From contig QCKL01000003.1 in assembly GCA_003215355.1 (NCBI GenBank), forward strand, positions 45,744-109,743: a stretch of DNA of 64,000 nt. Direction: 5' to 3'. Shown piece by piece: positions 33,397 through 42,818 of this stretch. Below the pieces are notes generated by a model, which had not been told where the DNA came from, searched no databases, and saw only the letters and a program-made list of their open reading frames with translations. Position 1 is the first letter of the stretch; each line of letters opens with the position of its first letter. Source of the DNA: Prochlorococcus sp. AG-409-O23 (GTDB lineage: Bacteria > Cyanobacteriota > Cyanobacteriia > PCC-6307 > Cyanobiaceae). A program made the position numbers and the translations under genes.

Positions 33397-34677
33397 GATA
33401 GGGATAGGGAAGTTGAACTTCCATCAGCGGATCGTATCAGCGACCCTACTAATGCTCTTTTAGTCATTTCTAATGGTCATGGTGAGGACCAAATTGCTCT
33501 TCGGGTAATTGAAGCGCTGCATGCTTTATTGCCAAATCGTGTTTTTGATGTGCTGCCTTTAGTGGGAGAGGGAAAGGCCTTTGGAAGCGGGATTGCTCAA
33601 GGTTGGATTCGTCGTGTTGGAACTCCTTTAAGACTTCCTAGTGGAGGATTCAGTAATCAAAGTCTCCCTAGCTTGTTTGCTGATATAGCCGCAGGCTTAT
33701 TCCAAAACACTTGGAAACAATGGTGTTTTGTCCATGCTGCCGCAAGAAACGGGACAGCTATTTTGGTGGTAGGAGATGTGCTGCCATTGTTTTTTGCATG
33801 GAGTAGCGGCGCTCATTATGGTTTTGTAGGTACTCCTAAGAGTGATTACACCTGGAGAAGTTGTTCAGGGTGGACCCTTGGAAATTGTTACCACGCAATG
33901 AAAGGTACTGAATGGGAGCCTTGGGAGTATGCCCTCATGGGTTCTTCTCGTTGCAAATTAGTAGCTACTCGTGATGAGTTAACGGCAAGAGGATTAAGGC
34001 GGCATGGAGTGGATGCAAAATCTCCTGGGAATCCAATGATGGATGGTCTTATGCGGGGTTTGCATCCTGCTGCTCTTGATGGCCATAGACGATTGCTATT
34101 GCTTTGTGGCAGTCGAATGCCAGAAGCGCTCAAAAATTTTCAACGGCTAATGGAAGCTTTTGGATTTTTAGAGCAACAAAAACCTACTGTTCTTCTTGTT
34201 CCACTAGGCTCTGAACCAACTTTTGAGCAAATTGAACCTGTCTTAGAAACTTTGGGATATCACCCAACTTCGAGGTTCAAAGAGGAAACTGGGGCTCAGG
34301 TTGCATGGGAGAAAGATGCACACCTCGTGTTAGTTGGTGAAGGCCAATTTGCTTGTTGGGCAAGTTGGGCAGAGGTTGGTCTTGCGAATGCAGGTACTGC
34401 GACAGAACAATTGGTGGGACTAGGCATACCTGCACTTTCTTTGCCAGGGGAAGGTCCGCAATTCAAGCGAAGTTTTGCATTGAGACAGAGTCGTCTTCTT
34501 GGAGGTGCAGTATTGCCTTGTCGAACTTCAGAAATAATGGCTGAGAGGTTGGGATTACTCTTAAATGATGCAAGCTTATGTCGACAGTTAGGAAATGTGG
34601 GCAAGAGACGGATGGGGCCTGAAGGAGGTAGCGCATCATTGGCACTTCTTATCTCAAGATTTTTGCTGGCTTGTTAG
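33361..34677 (+). CDS. lipid-A-disaccharide synthase-related glycosyltransferase (start uncertain)
   Basis: The conserved protein begins near LLVISNGHGEDQIALRVIEAL and runs about 400 residues to 34677. GVPLFFAWSSGAHYGFVGT, GNPMMDG, a late GEGQFACW and NAGTATEQLVGLGIPALSLPG fit the LpxB-related cyanobacterial family, a GT-B type fold. Between the tRNA and the NGHGED motif there is no in-frame ATG, GTG or TTG. The listed TTG 33361 lies inside antisense tRNA-Cys; ATG 33244 would read through all of it and into the element; ATC 33436 or ATT 33466 are rare-start options. The substrate is unknown. Confidence 0.75.
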   Translation: MQSSALPLGHAADRDREVELPSADRISDPTNALLVISNGHGEDQIALRVIEALHALLPNRVFDVLPLVGEGKAFGSGIAQGWIRRVGTPLRLPSGGFSNQSLPSLFADIAAGLFQNTWKQWCFVHAAARNGTAILVVGDVLPLFFAWSSGAHYGFVGTPKSDYTWRSCSGWTLGNCYHAMKGTEWEPWEYALMGSSRCKLVATRDELTARGLRRHGVDAKSPGNPMMDGLMRGLHPAALDGHRRLLLLCGSRMPEALKNFQRLMEAFGFLEQQKPTVLLVPLGSEPTFEQIEPVLETLGYHPTSRFKEETGAQVAWEKDAHLVLVGEGQFACWASWAEVGLANAGTATEQLVGLGIPALSLPGEGPQFKRSFALRQSRLLGGAVLPCRTSEIMAERLGLLLNDASLCRQLGNVGKRRMGPEGGSASLALLISRFLLAC

Positions 34678-34743
34678 CTATACATTTAGAGGCAGGGTGT
34701 ATGAAGATCACCGATACTGAGCTTTTTCTCCAGTAGTACTCAC

Positions 34744-35010
34744 ATGGCGACTATGGAAGATCATTCGTATTTGAAAATTTGTGCAGAGCTTGCGAGTTGT
34801 TTAAGTATCAGCATTGCTGCTGCACGCCGAAAAGTTTCACTTGCTGCAATCGAAAGTGGAGTTAAAGATCCTCAGGGGCGCAAAGCAATTGCTGAACGCC
34901 TTTTAGCAGAAGCAAAATCTTTAAATCAAGGAGATCAAACTTCTGCCGAGCAATTCGATCAACTTTTGGAAGCTCTAGCCGAAGAGGAAAACTTTATGCT
35001 TGAGGATTGA
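34744..35010 (+). CDS. small conserved protein of unknown function
   Basis: An 88-residue, helix-rich acidic protein (KICAELASCLSISIAAARRK, QFDQLLEALAEEENFMLED). No motif of known function. The regular composition and a clean ATG support a real gene, probably picocyanobacterial core. Confidence 0.6.
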   Translation: MATMEDHSYLKICAELASCLSISIAAARRKVSLAAIESGVKDPQGRKAIAERLLAEAKSLNQGDQTSAEQFDQLLEALAEEENFMLED

Positions 35011-35021
35011 TCTTCAGTATT

Positions 35022-35666
35022 TTAGTGTTCAAAAACTTGATTGAATCTCCGCCTGTCTAGTTCAGCCATTACAGAGACACATTTAAAACAGCTTTGTGCT
35101 AGCTCCCAACGGCCTTCTCTCTTTAACATCTTTGAGAGTTGACTTTTGGCTTCTATTAAGTATCTTGCATCATTTGCTGCGTAAGCCAATTGAGCTTCAT
35201 TTAGCTCCTCTACCCGACCCCAATCGCTGCTTTGTGCATGTTTATCAAGCTCTATACCTACTAGTTCCATTACCACTTCCTTGAGTCCATGCCGAGGTGA
35301 GTAGGTTCGAGCAAGCTTACTTGCTATTTTTGTACAAAAAATCTGGCTAACTTCAATCCCAAGTCCACTCGCTAGAGCAGCAACATCAAAGCGAGCAAAA
35401 TGAAAGACTTTTTCAATCGAACGACTTTCCATTAAGGCTTTCAATCTGGGAGCAGAATCTTGGTTAAGACCAATTCTTATGCAGGCCACATTGTCAGTCT
35501 TGTCGCATATTTGAACCAGGCATAATCTATCTCGGCCATGAATGAGGCCCATCGCTTCAGTATCTACCGCAATCTCTGAAGACTTGGAAAAGTCTTGATA
35601 CCATTTTTCGTCAAGGTCTCCATCAAAGACAATAAAATTTGCAGGAGTTTTTGAATAGTCGGTCAT
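35022..35666 (-). CDS. RNase D-like 3'-5' exonuclease
   Basis: The 214-residue protein is a DEDDy exonuclease domain alone. Motifs are VDTEAMGL (Asp, Glu), FHFARFDVAALA (Asp) and YAANDARYLIEA (Tyr, Asp). It lacks the HRDC domains of classic RNase D, as is usual for short cyanobacterial and proteobacterial forms. It probably trims tRNA or other RNA ends in the cytosol. Confidence 0.86.
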   Translation of the reverse strand: MTDYSKTPANFIVFDGDLDEKWYQDFSKSSEIAVDTEAMGLIHGRDRLCLVQICDKTDNVACIRIGLNQDSAPRLKALMESRSIEKVFHFARFDVAALASGLGIEVSQIFCTKIASKLARTYSPRHGLKEVVMELVGIELDKHAQSSDWGRVEELNEAQLAYAANDARYLIEAKSQLSKMLKREGRWELAQSCFKCVSVMAELDRRRFNQVFEH

Positions 35667-35916
35667 AAGGTGAATAGGGATGGTGGAGTAGAGACTTAGA
35701 CTGCAGTGATATCTCCTGGAGATCGTTCAATTCAGTATCTCAAGAAGAATTTTATCCGGGTTGGTTAATTCAAGGAGAGATTTTGGTTGCTTTGCTTCTC
35801 ATAGACCACTAGATATAGAAGGAATTTGTTGAATCTCTCCAACTCCTTTAAAAACCTCTAAAGCGATTCACAGTTTTAGAAAAGGAGAGAAGGCATTCTC
35901 AATCATTTTCCTATAG
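35667..35916. other. intergenic spacer
   Basis: About 250 bp between divergent genes, probably holding both promoters. No other structure was identified. Confidence 0.35.
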
Positions 35917-36474
35917 ATGACACAAGCATTCCCTTCTACCCTCTTGCTAACCCTTCTTCTTGCCATTGGGTTGGGGTTTTTCCTTCGTGCTGGGAGCAAG
36001 GACAGGACGACGGTTTTAGATGTTCATTCACCATTGCCACCCCTAGAGGTCCTAAATGGCATAAGTCATTGGCTAGAGAGCAGGGGGTGGAAGCCTGATG
36101 GTGGTGATGCAGATAGGCAAGTCCTCCGTTTTCATGGGAGTGTTGCAGCCAGTGGATTCTTAGCGATTTTGTTGTCACTACTGGGTGGTCTTGGCGCAGG
36201 ATGTTTGGGCTTAGTACTTCGGCAGCTTTATCCAGCACTTGGCTGGTGGCCATTGTTATTGGCAGCTATTGGCGGTCCATTGGCAGGCCTCCTTTATCGC
36301 CGACGTGCCTCACGTATCGAAGCTTTAGAACTACGTTTAATGAGCTTTTCTGAAGACAAAGGAAGCATTTTGCGACTCAGGGCTCATCGAGATGAATTAA
36401 TTGCTATGGAAATAGACCTTGCGAAAAACCTTCAGTTAGCTAGTGACGGGTCACTACTCTCTTCTCCAATTTAA
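35917..36474 (+). CDS. Ccb2/Ccb4-like protein (cytochrome b6 cofactor assembly family)
   Basis: The 185-residue protein has an N-terminal helix (TLLLTLLLAIGLGFFL), a soluble stretch with HWLESRGWKP, two closely spaced helices at about 75-125, and a charged C-terminal tail. This plan resembles the Ccb2/Ccb4 family, which attaches heme ci to cytochrome b6 on the stromal side. The match is by pattern only. It ends 3 nt before the next gene, which is likely co-transcribed. Confidence 0.6.
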   Translation: MTQAFPSTLLLTLLLAIGLGFFLRAGSKDRTTVLDVHSPLPPLEVLNGISHWLESRGWKPDGGDADRQVLRFHGSVAASGFLAILLSLLGGLGAGCLGLVLRQLYPALGWWPLLLAAIGGPLAGLLYRRRASRIEALELRLMSFSEDKGSILRLRAHRDELIAMEIDLAKNLQLASDGSLLSSPI

Positions 36475-36477
36475 GAA

Positions 36478-37263
36478 ATGAGATTCGCATACTTTATGCC
36501 TGTAAATATATTTTTATTGATTTTTGGGTTGGCCTGTCTTTGGAGTACTTCTTCTCTAAAGACATTTGCTGAAACATCGACTTTTAAAGGCTCAGGCTTA
36601 ATTACAGGCCCAAGGGTACGTCTGAAAAGTCAATGGGTTGGATTAAGAGAGGTATCAAAATCTATCCCGATTTTAGTTATGGCAGGTCATGCTGACTCCC
36701 AAGGACTTGCAGGTGCAGGAACCTCAGGGTCTGCTGTTGATGAGAAAGGCGCAAGTCCTATGGATTTAAATATTAGCGATGAGCTCTTTTGGAACCTTCG
36801 AGTAAGAGATTCAATCGTCAAGCTTGGATTAGAGAAAGGTTTAAAAATTAGCTCATATAACCCTAATAATCGGAACATCCAAGATGGCAATGATCCTAGG
36901 ACTAATTGGTCGGTAGGGGCTCGACATGTTAGGCAGGGTGGATATGCACTTGAGATCCATTTTGATGCATATGGTGAATATGGTTTTGGATCAGGACTTA
37001 TTCCTGCCTTTACTCGAAAGTTGAATACTATTGATGAATCTTTGGCAAATTACTTTGGGCGTTATCCTCTTTTCTTTCGAGGAGGGCTTGGTGCTCCCAG
37101 AAGAGGTATAAGAATTCTTGAGATAGGAAAATTAGAAGGTAAACTTGAAGAAAGTTTGCGAGATCCTAATTCTCGAGAGGAGACTATTAACGCAATTTCT
37201 ATGCAGATAGTCCAAGCTTTAATTGCAGGTATTGAGGGGGCTAAAAATTCATTTACCCAATAG
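36478..37263 (+). CDS. exported protein, possible amidase_3-like hydrolase
   Basis: The 261-residue protein starts with a signal-peptide-like helix (residues 10-32, ending FAETS). The mature part shows [12 protein letters not shown] near 65, [26 protein letters not shown] near 162 and [10 protein letters not shown] near 220. These could be the metal-ligand stations of N-acetylmuramoyl-L-alanine amidase_3 enzymes (GHG.D, ISIHANA, E), but each differs from the consensus, so the call is tentative. It overlaps convergent hemF by 11 bp. Confidence 0.5.
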   Translation: MRFAYFMPVNIFLLIFGLACLWSTSSLKTFAETSTFKGSGLITGPRVRLKSQWVGLREVSKSIPILVMAGHADSQGLAGAGTSGSAVDEKGASPMDLNISDELFWNLRVRDSIVKLGLEKGLKISSYNPNNRNIQDGNDPRTNWSVGARHVRQGGYALEIHFDAYGEYGFGSGLIPAFTRKLNTIDESLANYFGRYPLFFRGGLGAPRRGIRILEIGKLEGKLEESLRDPNSREETINAISMQIVQALIAGIEGAKNSFTQ

Positions 37264-38299
37264 CTTCATACGGTTGGCATTGCTCCTCAAGTGCATCATC
37301 ATTAAGCCAATCTTGAGGTTTTGTAAATAGTTCAGTTAATAGAGCTTCTCTAGATTCAGTAGATGCCTTGAAGCCATATTCCCATCGAGCTAATGGAGGT
37401 AATGACATGAGTATCGATTCGGTTCGACCATTGGTTTGAAGCCCAAAGATAGTTCCTCTATCCCATACGAGATTGAATTCGACATATCTGCCGCGACGAT
37501 AAAGCTGGAATTGCCTTTCTCTTTCGCCGTATTGTAGGTCTTTTCTCTTTTGAATAATAGGAACATATGCAGGTAAAAATGCTTGGCCGCATGACTTTGC
37601 TAAAGCAAAAAGTTCTTCCCAAGTCTTTGGACATAGTCCAATTTCCTTGGAAATATTGGCAGCATTTCCTTGTTGATCTTGACCTTTATAAAGAACACCT
37701 GATCCATCTTGATAGTCATAAAAGATTCCTCCAATTCCTCTAGTCTCATTCCTATGTTTGAGGTAGAAGTATTCGTCACACCAAGGCTTGAAAACTTTGT
37801 GTAATTCAGGACTAACTTGATCACAAGCTTCTTTGTGGGTTCGATGAAAGTGACGAGCATCTTCTAAATATGGATAAAAAGGAGTGAGATCTGCTCCTCC
37901 TCCAAACCACCAAACTGGCCCGGCCTCGAAGTAGCGGTAATTGAGATGAACGGTAGGTAGATAAGGATTGCGAGGGTGCAGAACCATTGAAGTACCAGTT
38001 GCGAACCAAGGATGGCCTTTCGCTTCTGGTCGTTGATTCAAAATTGAGGGAGGCAATTGTTCTCCTTGAACTTCTGAGAAATTCACTCCTGCTTGCTCAA
38101 AGATGCGCCCTTCGCTCATAACTCGAGACCTCCCACCACCGCCTTCTGGACGTTTCCAAGTCTCTTCTTTAAAAAGTCCTTCCTCGTCGAGGTTTTCTAG
38201 TCCAGAACAGATTTCATCTTGCAGTGCAAGAACTAGCTTTCGTGCACGTTCTCTAGAGTCTGAGGGCGGCAAGGAAATTGTGCTGGCTGGACTTTGCAT
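37253..38299 (-). CDS. hemF: coproporphyrinogen III oxidase, aerobic
   Basis: HemF converts coproporphyrinogen III to protoporphyrinogen IX with O2, feeding both heme and chlorophyll. The 348-residue protein has [21 protein letters not shown] in pieces, [63 protein letters not shown] and [16 protein letters not shown]. The gene is on its own strand, with 184 bp to the divergent Mrp gene. Confidence 0.96.
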   Translation of the reverse strand: MQSPASTISLPPSDSRERARKLVLALQDEICSGLENLDEEGLFKEETWKRPEGGGGRSRVMSEGRIFEQAGVNFSEVQGEQLPPSILNQRPEAKGHPWFATGTSMVLHPRNPYLPTVHLNYRYFEAGPVWWFGGGADLTPFYPYLEDARHFHRTHKEACDQVSPELHKVFKPWCDEYFYLKHRNETRGIGGIFYDYQDGSGVLYKGQDQQGNAANISKEIGLCPKTWEELFALAKSCGQAFLPAYVPIIQKRKDLQYGERERQFQLYRRGRYVEFNLVWDRGTIFGLQTNGRTESILMSLPPLARWEYGFKASTESREALLTELFTKPQDWLNDDALEEQCQPYEAIG

Positions 38300-38483
38300 T
38301 TGCTCTCGTTTTGTATTGCTCCCTTTGGGAGTCCCTTTTAGACTACGAAAAAAAGGAACTCAATATTTAAATAAACGTAAGAACTAATATTTACCTTTTC
38401 ACTTCAAGGGCAGAATTTTTTGCCATCTTGAGGCTAATTAATATGAATCGAGGCCTAATATTCAGGGTATCTGAGAGGAAGGC

Positions 38484-39551
38484 ATGACTACTGCCGAGGA
38501 GGCAAGGATAATTCTTGAAAGAGTAAAAGATTCTGGGAGTGGGCGATCACTAGATGAACTGGGTTGGATTGAGCAAATTCGAGTTGATCCCCCTAAAGCT
38601 ATTTTGCGCCTAAAAATCCCAGATTTTGCCAAGGGGCAGATACAGCGTCTGGCCCAAGAAACTAGAAATTTGCTTCAAGGTCTTCACGACATTGATGAAG
38701 TGCAGATTGAACTTGGTAATTCTCCAAGCCAGGGAGGCATTGGGCAGGCAGGGCATGGAGAACCTTCTCCTCTTCAATCAATTCCTGATGTGAAGCAGGT
38801 AATTGCCGTCAGTAGTGGGAAAGGTGGGGTTGGTAAAAGTACTGTTGCTGTCAACTTGGCCTGTGCACTCGCTAAGCAGGGTTTAAAGGTTGGACTTCTG
38901 GATGCAGATATATATGGTCCTAATACTCCAATAATGCTTGGTGTGGCTGATAAGACACCAGAGGTTACTGGTAGTGGTGCCGATCAACAGATCATTCCTA
39001 TAGAAACTTTTGGAGTTGGAATGGTCTCTATGGGATTGTTGATTGACGAGCACCAACCAGTGATTTGGCGAGGCCCAATGCTTAATGGAATCATTAGGCA
39101 GTTCCTGTATCAGGCCCGATGGGGGCATCGTGATGTGTTAGTCGTCGACTTGCCTCCAGGCACTGGCGATGCTCAACTTTCACTTGCTCAGGCAGTTCCT
39201 ATGGCTGGAGTGGTGATAGTTACCACTCCTCAAAGAGTCTCTTTGCAAGATGCGCGAAGAGGATTGGCAATGTTTAAACAGATGGGAGTAAGGGTCTTAG
39301 GTGTCGTAGAAAATATGACTGCTTTTGTGCCTCCTGATCAACCAGAACAAAGTTATGCATTGTTTGGTTCTGGTGGTGGGAAGCAACTTGCTCTGGAGAG
39401 TGAAGTTCCGCTTTTGGCGCAGATTCCATTAGAGATGCCTTCTTTAGATGGTAAAGATGAAGGCCGTCCAATAGTTAATAGTAGGCCTAATTCTATAAGT
39501 GCTGAGGTATTTCGGGAGCTTGCAGTAAGTGTGCTTGAGAGTGTGTCTTAG
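38484..39551 (+). CDS. mrp: Mrp/NBP35-type P-loop ATPase, Fe-S cluster carrier
   Basis: The 355-residue protein has an N-terminal MIP18/FeS-assembly domain (about 1-90). The deviant Walker A VSSGKGGVGKSTVAVNLA is near 111, DADIYGPNTPIML near 135, and VDLPPGTGDAQLSL near 218. Bacterial Mrp/ApbC proteins carry and transfer Fe-S clusters. The CxxC usual near the C-terminus of cluster-binding members is absent here (NMTAFVPPDQPEQSYALFGSGG), so it may bind clusters differently. Confidence 0.9.
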   Translation: MTTAEEARIILERVKDSGSGRSLDELGWIEQIRVDPPKAILRLKIPDFAKGQIQRLAQETRNLLQGLHDIDEVQIELGNSPSQGGIGQAGHGEPSPLQSIPDVKQVIAVSSGKGGVGKSTVAVNLACALAKQGLKVGLLDADIYGPNTPIMLGVADKTPEVTGSGADQQIIPIETFGVGMVSMGLLIDEHQPVIWRGPMLNGIIRQFLYQARWGHRDVLVVDLPPGTGDAQLSLAQAVPMAGVVIVTTPQRVSLQDARRGLAMFKQMGVRVLGVVENMTAFVPPDQPEQSYALFGSGGGKQLALESEVPLLAQIPLEMPSLDGKDEGRPIVNSRPNSISAEVFRELAVSVLESVS

Positions 39552-39562
39552 ACATCCTAAAA

Positions 39563-40840
39563 ATGCTTTCAAATTCTGGCCTTAGGAGTCATAGAAAGCT
39601 TGCGCGTAGAAAGGGTCGCTTAAAAAAGAGCTTGATCAATATGGATTGGATCCTTTGGGGAGTTCCATTCCTGCTAGTAGTACTTGCGGGTCTTTTGATT
39701 GCAAGCACTCAGCGAATGGCCAATTACGCTGACTGGTATAACCATTGGATAACTGCGGCATTAGGTATTGTTCTTGCTATAGGAATAGCGCAATTACCAT
39801 TAGAAAGAATTCGATCAATCTTGATACCTATTTATGGCCTCACAGTTTTGAGTTTGGTAGCAGTAAGACTTGTAGGGACATCGGCTTTAGGAGCTCAGCG
39901 CTGGTTAAGTATTGGGGGCCTGAATGTCCAGCCTTCTGAATTCGCAAAATTGACCGCAATCCTAGTCCTGGCCGCAGTACTTGACCGTCATAAGATTGAA
40001 CACCCTATGGATTTATTGAAGCCTTTGGGAGTAATTGTTGTGCCTTGGATATTAGTTTTTGTTCAGCCTGATCTTGGGACTTCGTTGGTTTTCGGCGCTT
40101 TGCTTTTGACGATGCTTTATTGGGCTGGAATGCCTTTGGAGTGGGTTCTCTTGGCGTTGTCAGTTTTAGTCACTGCAGTCTTAACAGGTATTGCACCATG
40201 GACTTTGATGATATGGATACCTTTCGTTGGGTTTTTGGCGTATCGCTCTTTACCTCATCGACGTTTCTCCACAACCGTTGCAATAGCCTTTCAGGCTCTA
40301 ACTGCATGGGCAACTCCTTTAATGTGGGCTCATGGTTTGAAGGAATATCAGAGAGAAAGATTGGTGTTGTTCCTTGATCCGTCGAAGGATCCTTTAGGGG
40401 GTGGTTATCACTTGCTCCAAAGCAAAGTAGGTATTGGTTCAGGGGGAATATTTGGGACGGGGTTGTTGAATGGTCAGCTAACCAAATTACGATTTATTCC
40501 TGAGCAACATACTGATTTTATTTTCAGTGCATTAGGAGAAGAAATGGGGTTTGTGGGGACCATGATTGTTATCTTTGGATTTCTACTATTAATGCTTCGA
40601 CTGTTACAAGTAGCGCGTCAAGCAAGAACTGATTTTGAATCCCTCCTGGTTATAGGTGTGGGAACTATGTTGATGTTTCAGGTTGTAGTGAACATATTTA
40701 TGACTATTGGCCTTGGTCCAGTCACAGGTATTCCACTTCCTTTTATGAGTTATGGACGCTCAGCATTATTAGTTAACTTTATTTCGTTAGGTTGCTGTCT
40801 GTCAGTTGCTAGACGCGGGCATTCTTTTAGTAAAACCTGA
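39563..40840 (+). CDS. rodA: peptidoglycan polymerase RodA (SEDS family)
   Basis: The 425-residue membrane protein has about ten hydrophobic helices and SEDS signatures: AQRWLSIGGLNVQPSEFAKL near 115, FVQPDLGTSL near 165, and a long periplasmic loop with FIPEQHTDFIFSALGEEMGF. It ends with GLGPVTGIPLPFMSYGRSA. It elongates the cell-wall glycan with a class B PBP. The basic N-terminal tail is long. The stop overlaps the start of the kinase-like gene (TGATG). Confidence 0.93.
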   Translation: MLSNSGLRSHRKLARRKGRLKKSLINMDWILWGVPFLLVVLAGLLIASTQRMANYADWYNHWITAALGIVLAIGIAQLPLERIRSILIPIYGLTVLSLVAVRLVGTSALGAQRWLSIGGLNVQPSEFAKLTAILVLAAVLDRHKIEHPMDLLKPLGVIVVPWILVFVQPDLGTSLVFGALLLTMLYWAGMPLEWVLLALSVLVTAVLTGIAPWTLMIWIPFVGFLAYRSLPHRRFSTTVAIAFQALTAWATPLMWAHGLKEYQRERLVLFLDPSKDPLGGGYHLLQSKVGIGSGGIFGTGLLNGQLTKLRFIPEQHTDFIFSALGEEMGFVGTMIVIFGFLLLMLRLLQVARQARTDFESLLVIGVGTMLMFQVVVNIFMTIGLGPVTGIPLPFMSYGRSALLVNFISLGCCLSVARRGHSFSKT

Positions 40841-42216
40841 TGAGCTTAATACCCTTATCTGCTATTCAGCAGCGAATGGCTGATGGAGTACCTACTGGAA
40901 GGGTTGATGAAGCGACTATTAGACGTCTTTGGTGGGCTGCGCTTGACACCTTGCAAGAAGATATTTTGTCGCCAATGAATTTAAGTACTGGCTTATGGCT
41001 ATCTGCTCCATTACCTGCTCTTTATGAACACAGGCTTTTGGAAAGACTTCAGGGATGGGTTTGGGCACCAGATGAACTTGAGAGCTTGGGTACTCCTACA
41101 GCAGGATTACTTCCTCCTAGTCGAGTCAGGTCTTTGCAAGAACAGAATTCTTTCCGAAAAGTCAGTTATAGCCGAATGCCTTTAAGGAAATGTGATGGGC
41201 ATGATCCACTATTGATAATGCTGACTCCGGAGGTACAGGTAGCCCTTGCTTTACAAGGCCCTGAAGGGAAAAGGAATCTTTTGATGCGGAGTGATCCCGA
41301 AACTCTTAGAGACATTTTGAAAATGTTAAATAGGAGGCTGGATGACGAAGATCCCTTGCAGGCAAAGGAACTTCGTCAGGCACTGGCAGATTTAGGGCAA
41401 TTGCACAGCAATGTTGGACTTCAACAGGTTTTTTGGCCACTGCTCTCTGAAAGACTTGCAGGGATGGCACCTAGCTTGACTCTTCAGACGCTGCCTGAAA
41501 GCTCTTCTCCTGGGAAACAATCTAAGAAGGAGCCCAATGGTGAATTAACGCTTTTAGAGGCACTGACTCACGAGGTGCGTACCCCTTTAGCCACTATTAG
41601 AACCTTAATACGGTCACTTTTACGTCGTAAGGATCTTCCTGAGTTGGTCCTGAGCCGATTAAAACTTATTGATTCTGAATGTACTGAGCAGATTGATCGA
41701 TTTGGACTGATTTTTAACGCTGCAGAACTTCAAAGGCAACAACCTGAAAAGTCAAGGCTTGCAAGTACAGATTTGGGCAGGATGCTTGAGATGTTGCGCC
41801 CAAGCTGGAGTGAACAGCTTCACCGTCGAGGAGTCAATCTTCATTTAGACATAGCCCCTGATTTACCCCAGGTGCTTAGTGATCCAGAGCGCTTAGAACT
41901 CATGTTGGGGGGCCTGATTGATCGCAAAACTCGAGGACTTAAATCAGGTGGAAGCCTTTTGATGAAACTTCGACCTGCAGGACAGCGATTAAAACTTCAA
42001 ATTCTTAGTAAGGCTCCCAATGCTCAAGATCAGGTTGACTTAACCGAGCTGAATTCCGATTTGGGACCTGTGCTTAGTTGGAACCCAAGCACAGGAAGCC
42101 TGCAGTTGAGTCAAGCTGCAACGCAACGTTTGCTGGCAAGTTTGGGAGGGCGATTGACCCATCGTAGAGACAGAGGCTTAACGGTCTTTTTCCCAATTTC
42201 TGATGCCCAAAACTGA
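40840..42216 (+). CDS. histidine-kinase-like protein with degenerate ATPase domain
   Basis: The 458-residue protein has an unrecognised N-terminal region, then a clear dimerisation/phosphoacceptor helix with ALTHEVRTPLATIRT (His244). The ATP-binding part is much altered: where the N-box Asn is expected it reads ELMLGGLIDRKTRG (about 353-366), and no DxGxG or GLGL loop is seen. It has no membrane helix. It is coupled to rodA and lies just upstream of psaD. It may be phosphorylated by another kinase or act as a pseudokinase (inference). Confidence 0.75.
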   Translation: MSLIPLSAIQQRMADGVPTGRVDEATIRRLWWAALDTLQEDILSPMNLSTGLWLSAPLPALYEHRLLERLQGWVWAPDELESLGTPTAGLLPPSRVRSLQEQNSFRKVSYSRMPLRKCDGHDPLLIMLTPEVQVALALQGPEGKRNLLMRSDPETLRDILKMLNRRLDDEDPLQAKELRQALADLGQLHSNVGLQQVFWPLLSERLAGMAPSLTLQTLPESSSPGKQSKKEPNGELTLLEALTHEVRTPLATIRTLIRSLLRRKDLPELVLSRLKLIDSECTEQIDRFGLIFNAAELQRQQPEKSRLASTDLGRMLEMLRPSWSEQLHRRGVNLHLDIAPDLPQVLSDPERLELMLGGLIDRKTRGLKSGGSLLMKLRPAGQRLKLQILSKAPNAQDQVDLTELNSDLGPVLSWNPSTGSLQLSQAATQRLLASLGGRLTHRRDRGLTVFFPISDAQN

Positions 42217-42333
42217 CTTTTTTTTACGTCATAATGTTGACGGGTGTGAAGGTTGGTACCCATTAAGGACATAAGGCACAAAAGCCAGTGCTACTTTTCA
42301 CATGTAAAGGCATGCCGATTTTTGAGTAAAGCC

Positions 42334-42756
42334 ATGACAGAAGCGCTGAAAGGCAATCTCCCACAAAGCATCGGCAGCACCGGTGGTCTTTTAAATTCTG
42401 CTGAAACCGAGGAAAAGTACGCAATCACTTGGTCCAGCTCAAAGGCTCAAGCCTTTGAACTACCAACTGGTGGTGCAGCGGTAATGAATGAGGGAGACAA
42501 CCTCATGTATTTCGCTCGTAAGGAGCAATGTCTCGCCCTTGGGACTCAACTAAGGACTTTTAAACCAAGGATCGAGGATTACAAGATCTATCGCATCTTC
42601 CCAGGTGGAGACACAGAGTTCTTGCATCCAAAAGATGGTGTTTTCCCAGAGAAAGTGAATGAAGGTCGTCCAATTGTGAATCACAACCCACGACGTATTG
42701 GTGAAAACCCAAATCCAGCAAGCGTTAAGTTCAGCGGTAAGACCACTTTCGAGTGA
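42334..42756 (+). CDS. psaD: photosystem I reaction centre subunit II (PsaD)
   Basis: PsaD is the stromal subunit of photosystem I that docks ferredoxin. The 140-residue protein from ATG 42334 ([14 protein letters not shown]) has the conserved [33 protein letters not shown] and [16 protein letters not shown] longer ORF from 42253 is not supported. The 117-bp upstream spacer after the kinase-like gene should hold its own strong promoter and 5' UTR. Confidence 0.97.
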   Translation: MTEALKGNLPQSIGSTGGLLNSAETEEKYAITWSSSKAQAFELPTGGAAVMNEGDNLMYFARKEQCLALGTQLRTFKPRIEDYKIYRIFPGGDTEFLHPKDGVFPEKVNEGRPIVNHNPRRIGENPNPASVKFSGKTTFE

Positions 42757-42818
42757 TCATTTTTTTCACAACTGGTTGAGACCTTTAACTTCACGATACG
42801 AGCTGCGATGATTTACTC

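Noticed and set aside
38321-38333. CTCCCTTTGGGAG palindrome upstream of hemF
   Set aside because: Short stem with a three-base loop and no T-run on the relevant strand; no argument for a terminator or named regulator.
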